A stretch of DNA of 64,000 bases from Elusimicrobiota bacterium (GCA_016208085.1 JACQYT010000016.1:1-64000); one strand, 5' to 3'. Positions 30,606 through 39,615 are shown, counted from the first letter of the stretch. Numbers and translations are program-made. Notes: generated by a model not told the origin, from the sequence alone.

Positions 30606-31627
30606 GCAAGTCATGTTTGCGGCGTTTTCCCTTTTTCTCCTTGTCTTCCTTTATCCTTCATCCTTTATCCTTTAGCCTTTTCTTGCTTTTATCCTTCATC
30701 CTTCCGCCCGCCCTGCGGGCGGTTGACGCCGGCGTCGGCACGGCCGGCGCTGCGTTCATGAAAATCCCGGCAGGCAGCCCCAGGGCGCAGGCGCTGGGCA
30801 ACTGCGGCGTGTCCGTGGTGGAAGGCTCGGAAGCCATGACCATCAATCCGGCCGGTATCGCGTCGTCCCAGATGCGCGAGGCAGGCTACTCCTACCTGAA
30901 CTGGTTCGCGGATTATTCCGGCCAGTATGCGGCCTATATCCATCCGGTCGGCCAGTCCGTCATAGGCCTTAACATGGCTTATTACGGCCTGGAAAACTTT
31001 GACGTCAGGGACGGAAACGGCATACCCCAGTACGCCATGGACGTGAAAGTAAGGCACGCTTATACCGCGCTTACGCTCGCCAAGAGCTTTTTTCTTGAGC
31101 GGCTGCTGGCGGGCGTAAGCTTCAAGGGAGTGCTGGAGGATAATTACACCGCGGAGTATAAGAATTTCGTCTTTGACGCCGGGCTCATAATGAAGCTGGG
31201 CCGCAAGCTCTCCCTGGGCTGGGCCGGGCAGAATTTTTCCGGCAAAAAAAACCAGGTGGTCAAGATCCAGCGTCTGGGCCTCGGTTATGCTTTTAATCCG
31301 TTCCTGACGCTGATCGGGGAGCAGAAGACTTATTCAGACCGCAGGGCCAAGCTGGGCGGCGGCTTTGAATTCAGCCTGCCGGAAGAAGTGCTGCAGGTCG
31401 GGCGCGTGACGTTCAGGGCGGGCTACACCGGGGCGGACGGTTACGGGAAGAATTACGGCGACAAAACTCTTGACTCCCTGGGGCTTTCCAACGTAAGCGG
31501 CTGGGCGTTCGGCATAGGCATCTATAGCGCGCAGGCCATGGGTTTCGGCATGGCGCTGGATTATGCCATGGTCCCTTACGGCGCTCTGGGCAAGTCAAGT
31601 CAGCTGATGCTGAAGTTCCAGTTTTAA
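30566..31627 (+). CDS. PorV/PorQ-like outer membrane barrel protein
   Basis: 353 aa; ATG with 'aggaggg' 4 bp upstream. The first 13 residues come from the 62-bp start module and the signal peptide ('SSFILHPLSFSLFLLLSFIL') from CCTTTATCC/CCTTTAGCC repeat units; cleavage is likely near 'PPALRAVDAG'. The mature part has 'ALGNCGVSVVEGSEAMTINP' and 'SYLNWFADYSGQYAAYIHP', the PorV/UPF0164 pattern (NPAG, NWFAD), followed by barrel strands ending in '...LMLKFQF' with a terminal Phe. PorV-type proteins shuttle or anchor secreted proteins at the outer membrane. It lies between the large FlgD-Ig protein and the pilus genes. Confidence 0.82.
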   Translation: MSFWETKKKGDITCKSCLRRFPFFSLSSFILHPLSFSLFLLLSFILPPALRAVDAGVGTAGAAFMKIPAGSPRAQALGNCGVSVVEGSEAMTINPAGIASSQMREAGYSYLNWFADYSGQYAAYIHPVGQSVIGLNMAYYGLENFDVRDGNGIPQYAMDVKVRHAYTALTLAKSFFLERLLAGVSFKGVLEDNYTAEYKNFVFDAGLIMKLGRKLSLGWAGQNFSGKKNQVVKIQRLGLGYAFNPFLTLIGEQKTYSDRRAKLGGGFEFSLPEEVLQVGRVTFRAGYTGADGYGKNYGDKTLDSLGLSNVSGWAFGIGIYSAQAMGFGMALDYAMVPYGALGKSSQLMLKFQF

Positions 31628-31790
31628 GAAAGGATAAAGGCTTAAGGCTAAAGGATAAAGGTGGAAGAGAAAAGAATCATATGGGCAGCAAAGGAACAAA
31701 AAACAAAGAAGTGACAGGGGAAGTTTTGTCTTCCTCTTCTCCGTCCTTTAGCCCTCATCCTTTAGCCTTTAGCCTTTTCCGGCTGCGCCG
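31628..31790. repeat. AAGGCTTAAGGCTA / CCTTTAGCC palindromic repeat
   Basis: Purine arm 'AAGGATAAAGGCTTAAGGC' (31631-31660) and pyrimidine arm 'CCTTTAGCCTTTAGCC' (31744-31777). The second arm codes for residues ~21-33 of the pilin-like protein. Confidence 0.8.
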
Positions 31791-31941
31791 GAAAGCCCAG
31801 ACGACCGTGGAGTATATCCTGGTGACCGCCGCGCTTACGGTCGCGTTTTTTGCGGTATACCGCATACTGCAGTATTTCCTTTCCCGCCAGTTCAGGGCGA
31901 GCGGGATCATCATTCTCAGAATGTATATGCAAGACTGGTGA
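31681..31941 (+). CDS. Flp/TadE-type prepilin-like protein
   Basis: 86 aa. A long leader (~39 aa; part repeat-encoded 'SPSFSPHPLAFSLF') ends in 'RLRRKAQ', followed by 'TTVEYILVTAALTVAFFAVY', the hydrophobic helix with conserved Glu-Tyr of class III prepilins. Cleavage by a TadV/CpaA peptidase would fall just before QTTVEY, with Ala instead of the usual Gly at -1. The DNA at the cleavage site contains a TTTCCGGC/GCCGGAAA palindrome also found in two other pilin-like genes. Shine-Dalgarno site weak. Probably a minor pilin or pseudopilin of the Tad locus. Confidence 0.75.
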   Translation: MGSKGTKNKEVTGEVLSSSSPSFSPHPLAFSLFRLRRKAQTTVEYILVTAALTVAFFAVYRILQYFLSRQFRASGIIILRMYMQDW

Positions 31942-31963
31942 CTTGTAAACGGAGGAGAGCAAA

Positions 31964-32167
31964 ATGAACAGACTGTTGAATAAAGCGTTGAAACGCAGAC
32001 CCGGCCAGAACACGGTGGAATATCTGCTGATGCTTGCCGTGGTCGTAGGCGTGGTGCTCATAGCCGGCATGGCGATCAAGCAATACATGCCGACCCTTTG
32101 GGGACAGATACAGGCCAAGATAGGCGGCGCGGCCGACTCTTTGACCGCCAGCGAAGGCGGCAAGTAA
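31964..32167 (+). CDS. flp: Flp pilin, copy 1
   Basis: 67 aa; Shine-Dalgarno 'ggagga' 8 bp upstream. A short basic leader ends in 'RRPG', followed by 'QNTVEYLLMLAVVVGVVLIA', the canonical G/xxxxEY cleavage and polymerisation helix of Flp/class III prepilins. The mature pilin is ~51 aa. It is the likely major subunit of the Tad pilus. A second gene at 54068 encodes a protein differing at only two residues. Processing needs a prepilin peptidase not found in this window. Confidence 0.92.
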   Translation: MNRLLNKALKRRPGQNTVEYLLMLAVVVGVVLIAGMAIKQYMPTLWGQIQAKIGGAADSLTASEGGK

Positions 32168-32202
32168 CCCCGTCAGAGATAATATTTGGTTGGGGAGACG
32201 TT

Positions 32203-32760
32203 GTGAAAATTAAATCAGATTCCGGCTTACGGCCTGCGGCTTGCGGCTTAAGGCGTCGTTACGGTTTATGGCGTCAGGGCCGGCGCGGCCGAAAAGGGCA
32301 AACAACGGTAGAGCTTTTGCTGGTCCTGCCCATTTTTGTCCTGATGCTCTGTCTCTGCATGGAGCTGGGCAATATTGCGCACCAGGTCATAATGGTCCAT
32401 CACTGCGCCTATGAACTCGCGCGGATAGGCTCGCTGGTGGCCGGCCCCAAGGGCGGCAGTCCCGACAACACAATGTCCGATGTCCCAAAAGCTCTGGCCA
32501 GGATGAGGGCGGCGCTGCAGGAGATGTTCCCCAGTTACTACGGTAAAATAAATCTTTCCGCAGTTGCCGAGACGACCCAGATCGATCCGCAGGCGGCGGG
32601 GCACCAGAACGAGGATCTGGTAGTCGTGCTGAAGTATCCGGTGGAACTGCTGTTCCCGGTATCCAATTATGTTCTTGCCGATCCCCCTAACAAGCAGGCT
32701 CATATAATGAGCATCACGGTGAGAATGCGGATGCCGATAGAAAAGCCGATGTTCCGTTAG
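32203..32760 (+). CDS. tadE: TadE-like pilus protein
   Basis: 185 aa from the GTG at 32203, which follows 'gggga'; the track start overlaps the pilin gene. The leader is Arg/Gly-rich and translated from a degenerate GGCTTGCGGCTTAAGGC repeat, ending in 'RRGRKGQTTVELLLVLPIFV', the TadE prepilin-like site and helix. The rest is a periplasmic domain of ~120 aa. TadE-type pseudopilins are needed for Flp pilus assembly. It lies in order pilin, pilin, TadE, CpaB. Confidence 0.82.
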   Translation: MKIKSDSGLRPAACGLRRRYGLWRQGRRGRKGQTTVELLLVLPIFVLMLCLCMELGNIAHQVIMVHHCAYELARIGSLVAGPKGGSPDNTMSDVPKALARMRAALQEMFPSYYGKINLSAVAETTQIDPQAAGHQNEDLVVVLKYPVELLFPVSNYVLADPPNKQAHIMSITVRMRMPIEKPMFR

Positions 32761-32839
32761 CGTAACGGGAGGTAAATCAGGTTAAGATTAAGGTCAAGCA
32801 ACTTCTTACTCAACCTCTACCTGCCGAGGAGAATGATTT

Positions 32840-33595
32840 ATGGAAAAAAAAGGCGTGCTCGTCCCTGTTATTTTAGCCATGGTCGCGGCCAGCATCTACT
32901 GGTGGGTGTTGACTTCCAAGGAGCGGGCTCTTGCCAAATCAATGGAAACCGCGCAGGTGCTGGTGGCCAAATATGATCTGCCGAACCGCACCATCCTTAA
33001 AGAAGACCTGGTGGAAGTAATACAGATGCCCAGGATGTACGCGCAGCAGGATGTCTATGAGGTAAGAAGCCCTTCGGACATCAAACTTGTGACCAATCTC
33101 GTCACGGCCGTAAGGATTCCCAAAGGCAACCAGGTAACCCAGTCAACCCTGGTGAGTTTGAGCCCGGAGGCGGGGTTAAGCGTTAAGGTGCCGCCCGGCT
33201 ACAGAGGCTGCATCCTGCCTATGGATAACGAGTTCCTGCGGCTTATAAAACCGGGCGACAGGGTAGACGTGCTTGTGAGTTTTGACGCCGTCATGGGCGA
33301 AAACCGCAAGGAAAAAGTGACGGCCACGATTTTGCAGAACGTTCTTGTGCTTGGCGTGGGCTCAAATCTCGGCCAGGGGCTTTCAGCCGCCCAGGCAAAG
33401 ACGAAAGACTCGCAGTCCGCCGCCGATCAGGGTTTCTCGGACAGAGGGGTGCTGAGCGTGGCCTTGAATCCGAACGAGGCGCAGTATCTCGCTCTTTCCC
33501 TGGAGCAGGGCAAGATTTCCATTATCGTAAGGGGTCTGGGCGACGTCGAGCTCCACCCGATGGAAATAGCCAGCTTTAAGAGGCTTATAAAATAG
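32840..33595 (+). CDS. cpaB: Flp pilus assembly protein CpaB/RcpC
   Basis: 251 aa; Shine-Dalgarno 'gaggag' upstream. N-terminal membrane anchor ('VLVPVILAMVAASIYWWVL'), an SAF-like domain with 'VLVAKYDLPNRTILKEDLVEV', and the RcpC/CpaB domain with 'LIKPGDRVDVLVSF' and 'VLSVALNPNEAQYLALSLEQ'. It acts in the periplasm and stabilises or gates the secretin, encoded next. Its stop codon lies at the edge of a GGGTAGAGG array. Confidence 0.92.
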   Translation: MEKKGVLVPVILAMVAASIYWWVLTSKERALAKSMETAQVLVAKYDLPNRTILKEDLVEVIQMPRMYAQQDVYEVRSPSDIKLVTNLVTAVRIPKGNQVTQSTLVSLSPEAGLSVKVPPGYRGCILPMDNEFLRLIKPGDRVDVLVSFDAVMGENRKEKVTATILQNVLVLGVGSNLGQGLSAAQAKTKDSQSAADQGFSDRGVLSVALNPNEAQYLALSLEQGKISIIVRGLGDVELHPMEIASFKRLIK

Positions 33596-33642
33596 GGTAG
33601 AGGGTAGAGAGTAGAGGGTAGAGGGTGTTTTAGGGAATAGGA
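33593..33642. repeat. GGGTAGAGG tandem array after cpaB
   Basis: Purine arm of GGGTAGAGG/GAGTAGAGG units; the matching pyrimidine units (CCCTACCCC, CTCTACCC) lie at 33704-33800 inside the secretin gene, encoding its N-terminus. Confidence 0.85.
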
Positions 33643-33672
33643 GAAAGCGATTTTTTAAACGGAGATATCGTT

Positions 33673-34476
33673 ATGAATATAAAAGCTGAATTAAAAAAGT
33701 TTTCACCCTACCCCCTACCCCCTACCCCCTATCCCCTGAAAAGGTTCCGGGCTCTGTTGTTTGTTTTTGCCTCTACCCTCTACCCTAACTCCTCTACCCT
33801 TCTTTGGGCGCAGAAACCCGAACTGGTGGCCGTCAGCGCCGATATCGTGGAGATAAGCGGTTCCATCCAGAAAACCAGGGGATTTGCATGGAGCCGGTAC
33901 TTCGACTTCAACGAGAGCAGCATCCCGGGCATTCTCACTCTGGGCGAGTTTGAGAGGCGCACGCAAATATACGCCACGCTTGTGCTCCTGGAGACCGAAG
34001 GTAAAGCGCAGATGCTGTCAAACCCCAAGGTTATTACCAAAAGCGGCACCCAGGCCAACTTCACGGTGGGCGGCGAAATCCCCATCCCCTACTCCAATAA
34101 TCAGGGCGTGGGCGCGGAATTCAAGAAATACGGCGTTATCCTGAACGTTCTTCCCGTTATCCTGGCTGAAAAGAAGGAGACCGTAGACGTTCAGCTGCAG
34201 CTTGAAGTCTCAAATCCGGATTACTCCAAGCCCGTGACCGTGGGCGGCACCACCATACCGTCCATAGTAACCCGCCAGATCCAGACCGAGGTTGAGCTTA
34301 AAAGCGGCGAAACCCTGGTCATAGGCGGCCTCAAACGCAGCAACAGGAACGTCAGCAAAAGCCGGGTGCCGGTACTCGGCTCCATCCCGCTGATCGGCGC
34401 CTTATTCAGGGGGTCCGACATCGTGGAAGAGCAGAGCTCGCTGTTTTTGTTCGTGACGTTTGACATTGTAAAGTAG
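33673..34476 (+). CDS. cpaC: Short secretin (CpaC/RcpA-like), C-terminal domain only
   Basis: 267 aa against the ~450-550 aa usual for Tad secretins. Shine-Dalgarno 'cggaga'. A repeat-encoded N-terminus ('FSPYPLPPTPYPLKRF', 'ASTLYPNSSTLLWAQ') serves as signal peptide. The mature part has a short segment and the secretin core: 'MLSNPKVITKSGTQANFTVG', 'YGVILNVLPVI', 'TEVELKSGETLVIGGLKRS', 'VPVLGSIPLIGALFRG'. N0/N1 and BON-like periplasmic domains are missing. It would form the outer membrane channel with CpaB; the lost N-domains suggest that contacts with the inner membrane parts are made by another protein. Confidence 0.88.
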   Translation: MNIKAELKKFSPYPLPPTPYPLKRFRALLFVFASTLYPNSSTLLWAQKPELVAVSADIVEISGSIQKTRGFAWSRYFDFNESSIPGILTLGEFERRTQIYATLVLLETEGKAQMLSNPKVITKSGTQANFTVGGEIPIPYSNNQGVGAEFKKYGVILNVLPVILAEKKETVDVQLQLEVSNPDYSKPVTVGGTTIPSIVTRQIQTEVELKSGETLVIGGLKRSNRNVSKSRVPVLGSIPLIGALFRGSDIVEEQSSLFLFVTFDIVK

Positions 34477-34560
34477 CAGGAAAGCAGGAAAGCAAGAAAG
34501 CAGGAAAGCAGGAAAGCAGGAAAGCAAGATAGTAAGAGAGCAGGAGAGCGAGAGAATAAA
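34477..34560. repeat. GCAGGAAAGC tandem array
   Basis: About ten degenerate GCAGGAAA/GCAAGAAA 8-bp units directly after the secretin stop. Only a purine-rich arm is present here, without an obvious complementary arm. Confidence 0.85.
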
Positions 34561-34635
34561 TTTTTCCGATACAATGGGCAGGGGCAATTCGCAGTATGTC
34601 GTTTAATTATACAGGCCTATATATCAGGCTAAGTT

Positions 34636-36855
34636 ATGGACAATCTCAGCCTCCTTCCAAGAGTCGTGACTTTCTCGGGCCCCAAGGAGGGCGTGGGCAA
34701 AACTGCCGTTATGCTCAACCTGGCCCTGGCCTGGGCCAACTACCAGAAGAGGAACGTGCTCCTGATACCGCTGGACCCGATGTGCCGCCAGGAACACGCC
34801 ACGCTGCTGGGTCTTAATCCTCCGTCAATGTCCGAGATCATAAGAACGCTGGGTCGGGAATCGGTCAGCGCCCTGGGCGCGCTGCTTCGCGGCAAGATCC
34901 CGATGTCCCCGTACGGCGTGGGCGTGCTGCCTTTAAGCAAAAAAAGGTCCGATATCTCCAAGATGTCGCCCGACCTGATCCTTCCGATACTCTCCCGGCT
35001 CTCCCAGACTTTTGATATTTTCATAGACGTGGATTCCTATTTTCCGATGCAGGTTTTCGCCTTCGACATTTCCGACCTGGTCTTCTGGGTGACCAATTCC
35101 AACGCGTCCTCGCTTAACGCCAGCGCCAACGTTTTCCGGGAAATAAACGAGCTGCACTTCCCGATAAACAAGTTTGAGGTCGTCGTCAATCTTTACGACA
35201 TGCCGGGCGCCCTTGATCCCAAGGACGTTGAGAAGTTTTTCAAGCAGATGGGCAAGGAGATACTCGCCTTTATGCCCTGGGAAGACTCCCTTCCCGGCTT
35301 CGCCAACCAGAACAGGATCCTGATAGCGGAACAGCCCAATACCCAGTGGGTGAAGATCCTGCGCGTGCTTCTGGGGAAACTGGCCGAGCTGACCCCGTCC
35401 GAAAAACAGTGGGCCTCCAACGTTTCGACGGCGGAATTCGGCCATGGTTCCGACATGCTCTGGCGGTCTCTGGAGAAGGAGGCCGAAACCCCGGCCGCCG
35501 CGACAAAATCCCAGATCAATATAGGCGTTCCCAGGGTGGATGTGCCCCCTTTCTGGGAAGAGCTCAAAATGAAGATACACAGGGAAGTGGTTTCGGCCCT
35601 TGAAACGGAGCGCATCAAGATCTCCGACGACGCGGCCATTAATCTCGAGACCCGGAAAAAAGTGGACGGTATTATAAACGGCCTTCTGCAGAAAGAGGGA
35701 ACGGCCCAGCTTACCAGGGAACAGCGCGTCAAGTTCATCAACGAACTCCTGGACGAGATCCTGGGTCTGGGGCCGCTTGAAGAGCTTATGCGGGACCCGG
35801 CTGTGACCGAGATCATGGTCAACGCGCCGGACCGGGTGTTCATAGAGCGCGCCGGCAAACTGACGCTTACCAAGTACCGGTTCAGGAACGAGGAACAGAT
35901 CGTCCAGGTGATGAAAAGGATCGTAGCGCCGCTGGGCAGGCGCATCGACGAATCCGTGCCGCTGGTGGACGCCCGGCTTAAAGACGGCTCTCGCGTCAAC
36001 GCCATCATCCCGCCGCTGGCCGTTTCCGGCCCCACGCTGACCATCCGGAGATTTTCCAGCAAGCCTTTCACCGACGTCGAACTGATAAAAAAAGAGAGCA
36101 TCTCCAAAGATTGTGTGGACTTCCTGAAAGCTTGCGTGAAGCTGCGCAAGAGTATCATCGTCTCCGGCGGCACCGGCACCGGCAAAACCACTTTTCTGAA
36201 CATGTTGTCCAGCTATATTTCGGAAGACGAGCGCATCGTTACCGTGGAAGACGTGGCCGAATTGAAACTACAGCAGGACCACTGGGTGCGGCTGGAGAGC
36301 CGCCCGCCCAATATTGAAGGCAAGGGCGAAGTCACTATCCGCGACCTCGTCAAGAACTGCCTTCGTATGAGGCCGGATCGCATCGTGGTCGGCGAAGTCC
36401 GTGGCAGCGAGGCGCTGGATATGTTGCAGGCCATGAACACCGGCCATGAAGGCTCTCTCTGCACCATCCACGCCAACACCCCCAGGGACGCTCTTACCCG
36501 CATGGAAGCCATGTGCCTGATGGCCGGCGCCGACCTTCCGATCTGGGCTTTGCGGGAAATGATCTCTTCGGCCGTGCACATGATAGCGCAGCTTACCAGA
36601 TTTTCGGACGGCACCAGAAAGATAACCGCGGTGACCGAGATAACGGGCCGCGAAGAAAACCAGATACTTATCCATGATCTGTTCAAGTACCACCAGACCG
36701 GCCTGGTCAAGGAAACCGGCAAGGTGACCGGTTATTTCACGGCCACCGGGGATCCGCCCAAGTTCTTTGTTGATTTTGAGACGCACGGCATTCCCATGCC
36801 CGTGGAGCTGTTCTGGACCGAAGAGCAGAAACGCGCCCGCACGGGGAAGGCGTAG
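34636..36855 (+). CDS. cpaF: Fused CpaE/TadZ-CpaF/TadA pilus ATPase
   Basis: 739 aa joining two proteins that are normally separate. Residues ~1-265: ParA/MinD-like CpaE/TadZ domain with a P-loop '[20 protein letters not shown]' and '[15 protein letters not shown]'; no N-terminal receiver domain. After a linker, residues ~295-739: CpaF/TadA secretion ATPase with '[20 protein letters not shown]', Walker A '[14 protein letters not shown]', an Asp box and Walker B ('[19 protein letters not shown]'), and the His box '[13 protein letters not shown]'. TadZ localises the machine and TadA powers extension and retraction. Weak Shine-Dalgarno site. Between the secretin and tadB genes, as in Tad operons. 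Confidence 0.93.
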   Translation: MDNLSLLPRVVTFSGPKEGVGKTAVMLNLALAWANYQKRNVLLIPLDPMCRQEHATLLGLNPPSMSEIIRTLGRESVSALGALLRGKIPMSPYGVGVLPLSKKRSDISKMSPDLILPILSRLSQTFDIFIDVDSYFPMQVFAFDISDLVFWVTNSNASSLNASANVFREINELHFPINKFEVVVNLYDMPGALDPKDVEKFFKQMGKEILAFMPWEDSLPGFANQNRILIAEQPNTQWVKILRVLLGKLAELTPSEKQWASNVSTAEFGHGSDMLWRSLEKEAETPAAATKSQINIGVPRVDVPPFWEELKMKIHREVVSALETERIKISDDAAINLETRKKVDGIINGLLQKEGTAQLTREQRVKFINELLDEILGLGPLEELMRDPAVTEIMVNAPDRVFIERAGKLTLTKYRFRNEEQIVQVMKRIVAPLGRRIDESVPLVDARLKDGSRVNAIIPPLAVSGPTLTIRRFSSKPFTDVELIKKESISKDCVDFLKACVKLRKSIIVSGGTGTGKTTFLNMLSSYISEDERIVTVEDVAELKLQQDHWVRLESRPPNIEGKGEVTIRDLVKNCLRMRPDRIVVGEVRGSEALDMLQAMNTGHEGSLCTIHANTPRDALTRMEAMCLMAGADLPIWALREMISSAVHMIAQLTRFSDGTRKITAVTEITGREENQILIHDLFKYHQTGLVKETGKVTGYFTATGDPPKFFVDFETHGIPMPVELFWTEEQKRARTGKA

Positions 36856-36912
36856 GGTAAGGGAAAAGGCTGAAGGCTGAAGGCTGAAGGCTGAAGGCTG
36901 AAGGCTGAAGGC
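36856..36912. repeat. AAGGCTGAAGGCTG tandem array
   Basis: Seven AAGGCTG units after the stop of the fused ATPase gene; complementary CCTTTAGCC and CCCTCAACCC units follow at 36974-37050 inside tadB. Confidence 0.85.
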
Positions 36913-36974
36913 AAAGAGGGGGTTAGGAAGGCTTATGAATTTTTGGAAAACTAAAAAGAAAGGAGACATAACAT
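36913..36974 (+). repeat. 62-bp start module, copy 2 (RBS plus N-terminal codons)
   Basis: Second copy of the module at 30544-30605, here supplying the Shine-Dalgarno site, ATG and first 13 codons of the TadB gene. Confidence 0.85.
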
Positions 36975-38539
36975 CTTCCTTTATCCTTCATCCTTTAGCC
37001 TTTGGCCTTTTCTTGGTTTCATCCCTCATCCCTCAACCCTCAGCCCTTCTGCAGGCTGCTGTTTTAAAGAAGCACGAGATGGCCGAGGTAAACTGCGCGG
37101 CCCTCAAGATGCAGCTTTTTTACTATTATCTGGCGCCGGAAAGAGACCCGAAGCTCCTTAATTACTCGATAAAATGCAGAGGCAAACCGGTAGCCGTGAA
37201 AATGCCCAAATGGGTGGAAACCGCCGTTCCGGCCATGCTCTCCAACAAGGTCTGGCGCGACCCGGAGGAAGGGGAAATCTCGGAAGCGGCCCTGTGGCAG
37301 ACGCCGGTCTCCATCGTTTACGAATTTCTGGAGCTCACAAGGAAAACTTTTCCCAGGGAGGAGAACGGGGCCGAAATACAGCCGGGACTGCTCGTCAAGG
37401 AATACGCCGATATCCGCATAAGGTTCCAGATGTCCCTGGACCGGCTTTACCGGGCCAAACGCGGCGATTCCATGGAGGGCAGGGGCAGATCCCAGCTTGC
37501 CGTCTTCAACCTTATCCTGAGGGAGATGGAAAGCATAGCGGACGCCATCTCAAGCTCCAACCAGCACGCCTATGCCGCGGCCGTCGCCGCGATAGCCGTT
37601 TTAAGCCAGGACTCGTTCAGCATACTTTTCAAGGCGCCGCGGGTCTATTCCAAGCCGGGCGAGATTTCCAGGTCACAGGAGGCTGTATTTACCGCCGCCG
37701 GCATCCTCGGCATAATACTGGTGTTTTTAGCCGTCAGACTTTACTTCATGCTCAACGAGAAGAAAACCGAAGAACTGGTGAATGATTATTCAAACAAAGT
37801 CAGCAAATGGACCGATGATTTCTCCAGGCAGTTCATAGACATCAAGGTGCACTACCTGGTGTTTGTCCCGGCCGGCCTTTTCGCCCTCGCCGGCCTGCTC
37901 ACGTTTAACCTGTTCGCTTTCCTGTTCTTTTCCTTGCTGGGCATGTACGTCGGGCTTAAGACGCCGGCCTACGTGCTTAATTATATGAGAGTGAGGCGCG
38001 GCCTGAAGATTGACACCCAGCTTATGGACGGCTTGATACTCCTGTCCAACGCGCTCAGATCCGGCCTTGATATCGTGCAGGGGTTTGAGATGGTTTCAAA
38101 GGACCTGCTGCCGCCCATCTCGGACGAGTTCGGGCTGGTGATAAAGAACTATCAGCTGGGCATGACTTTTGAAAAGGCGCTGGGCGTTATGGAGGAGCGC
38201 GTCATCTCCAAGATGCTTTCCTATATGATCCGCGCGGTGGTCCTGCAGCGGCAGATGGGCGGCAACCTGACGAGGGTGTTTGAACGCATCGTCGTGGATA
38301 TCAGGGAAGAATCCAAGCTTGAGGAAAAGACCAAGGCCATGACCGCCCAGCAGCGCATACAATCCATAGTGGTGGGCATCATGCCGTGGATCATGCTGGG
38401 CGTCATGTTCCTGTTCCAGCCCAATGTCATGTTCCGCTTTTACGGCAAGCCGTTCGGCATGGCCGTGTTCATAGGCTGCGCTATCTGGATAGCCATAGGC
38501 ATGAAAGTGGTCGCAATGCTCGGCAAAATAAAAGTGTAA
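36935..38539 (+). CDS. tadB: TadB with an added N-terminal extracytoplasmic domain
   Basis: 534 aa, about 200 more than usual TadB. The N-terminus (13 residues from the start module, then repeat-encoded 'SSFILHPLAFGLFLVSSL') is a signal peptide. Residues ~45-240 form a domain with Cys and helices ('LYRAKRGDSMEGRGRSQLAV') and no known match. Then a helix ('VFTAAGILGIILVFLAVRLY', ~250) and the TadB core (~285-534) with the T2SSF pattern: 'LILLSNALRSGLDIVQGFEM', 'GMTFEKALGVMEERV', 'VVLQRQMGGNLTRVFERI'. TadB forms the inner membrane platform with TadC, encoded next. The extra domain could replace the missing secretin N-domains; that is inference. Confidence 0.88.
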   Translation: MNFWKTKKKGDITSSFILHPLAFGLFLVSSLIPQPSALLQAAVLKKHEMAEVNCAALKMQLFYYYLAPERDPKLLNYSIKCRGKPVAVKMPKWVETAVPAMLSNKVWRDPEEGEISEAALWQTPVSIVYEFLELTRKTFPREENGAEIQPGLLVKEYADIRIRFQMSLDRLYRAKRGDSMEGRGRSQLAVFNLILREMESIADAISSSNQHAYAAAVAAIAVLSQDSFSILFKAPRVYSKPGEISRSQEAVFTAAGILGIILVFLAVRLYFMLNEKKTEELVNDYSNKVSKWTDDFSRQFIDIKVHYLVFVPAGLFALAGLLTFNLFAFLFFSLLGMYVGLKTPAYVLNYMRVRRGLKIDTQLMDGLILLSNALRSGLDIVQGFEMVSKDLLPPISDEFGLVIKNYQLGMTFEKALGVMEERVISKMLSYMIRAVVLQRQMGGNLTRVFERIVVDIREESKLEEKTKAMTAQQRIQSIVVGIMPWIMLGVMFLFQPNVMFRFYGKPFGMAVFIGCAIWIAIGMKVVAMLGKIKV

Positions 38540-38550
38540 GCAGGATTATT

Positions 38551-39444
38551 ATGGATAAATTCACGCAATATTTTCTGACCGGGCTTGCCATACTGGGCTC
38601 ATTTGCGGCTTTCGCGGCCGCGCAGAGGTTTTTTTCCCCGCGCGAAGAGGACCGCTCGCCCATTTCCGATATCAGCGACATGGAGGGCAGGGAAACCTCG
38701 GCTTTCTCCAGGCTTGAAGGCTCAAAGAATTTCTGGGACCGGCTTGACCTTTTCTTCGCCAGGGGGCTGGGTCTGGAAAGGAAGCTTGAGGAAGAATATA
38801 TGCTGCTGGGCAGCCCGCGCGGCACCGATCCGCTTAAGATGCTTCACACGAAGCAGCTGCTGGCCCTGGCCCTGCCGATCGCGTTTTATTTCGCGAGCAA
38901 ATCGCCTTTAGTCCTGATCTTCGCCCCGCTGGGTTTTATGCTGCCGGACACGATCTATTACCCGAGGAAGATACGCTCGCGCCAGGACGACATCATCAGG
39001 AACTTCCCGACGTTCGTGGATCTGGCGGCCCTTATGATAGAGTCAGGCCTGGACTACATGACGGCTTTCGACAGGATCGTAAAGCTTGCGCCGGTAAAAA
39101 CCGGGCTTGAAGTGGAAGTGGAGCGCACCATAAACGAAGTCCAGCTGGGTTACTCAAGGCGCGACGCCCTGAGGCGCCTGGCCATGCGCACCGGCCTGCA
39201 GGAAATGCGTTCCTTCGTGGGCCTTATCATACAGTCGGACGAACTGGGCACCAGCCTCGTGGAACTTTTAAGGAACTACTCAACCGACATGCGCTTCAGA
39301 AGGCTCAATAAAGCCGAAAAGCTGGCCGCCCAGGCTTCCACGAAGATGCTGATCCCGCTGTTCATTTTCATCTTCCCGACGGTTTTTATACTGATGCTCG
39401 CGCCGATGATCTCGGACCTCATGACCGGCGGAATGCCGTTCTAA
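38551..39444 (+). CDS. tadC: Inner membrane platform protein TadC
   Basis: 297 aa from the ATG at 38551, which has 'agcagga' upstream; the track start (38386) runs into tadB. N-terminal helix, a cytoplasmic stretch, two mid helices ('LLALALPIAFYFASKSPLVL' and following), the T2SSF domain with 'LAALMIESGLDYMTAFDRIV', 'EVQLGYSRRDALRRLAMRTG', 'IQSDELGTSLVELLRNYS', and a final helix ('LIPLFIFIFPTVFILMLAPM'). Eleven bp after tadB. It ends the first Tad cluster; a terminal family-B stem lies immediately downstream. Confidence 0.92.
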   Translation: MDKFTQYFLTGLAILGSFAAFAAAQRFFSPREEDRSPISDISDMEGRETSAFSRLEGSKNFWDRLDLFFARGLGLERKLEEEYMLLGSPRGTDPLKMLHTKQLLALALPIAFYFASKSPLVLIFAPLGFMLPDTIYYPRKIRSRQDDIIRNFPTFVDLAALMIESGLDYMTAFDRIVKLAPVKTGLEVEVERTINEVQLGYSRRDALRRLAMRTGLQEMRSFVGLIIQSDELGTSLVELLRNYSTDMRFRRLNKAEKLAAQASTKMLIPLFIFIFPTVFILMLAPMISDLMTGGMPF

Positions 39445-39604
39445 TCCGAAAATTGCCATAGCAATTTTCGGATGTTTGTTCGCCTGTTTACCAGCTTCAT
39501 CTGATAGGGTTTACCAATGAACGCCCATATAAATTTGGATTGCCGGTCAGGGAAGATGTCGAAAAAAACCGGTTCCAATTGAAACTTCCAGGTTAATTCG
39601 GGTT
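39444..39604. repeat. Family-B intergenic repeat, copy 3
   Basis: Starts with stem 'CCGAAAATTGCCATAGCAAT' closing with TTTTCGG, then 'GTTTACCAATGAACGCCC', 'GCCGGTCAGGGAAG', 'AATTGAAACTTCCAGGTTAA'. Same orientation as copy 1 at 17401. The stem could act as the 3' end of the Tad transcript. Confidence 0.85.
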
Positions 39605-39615
39605 TGGATTAATTT

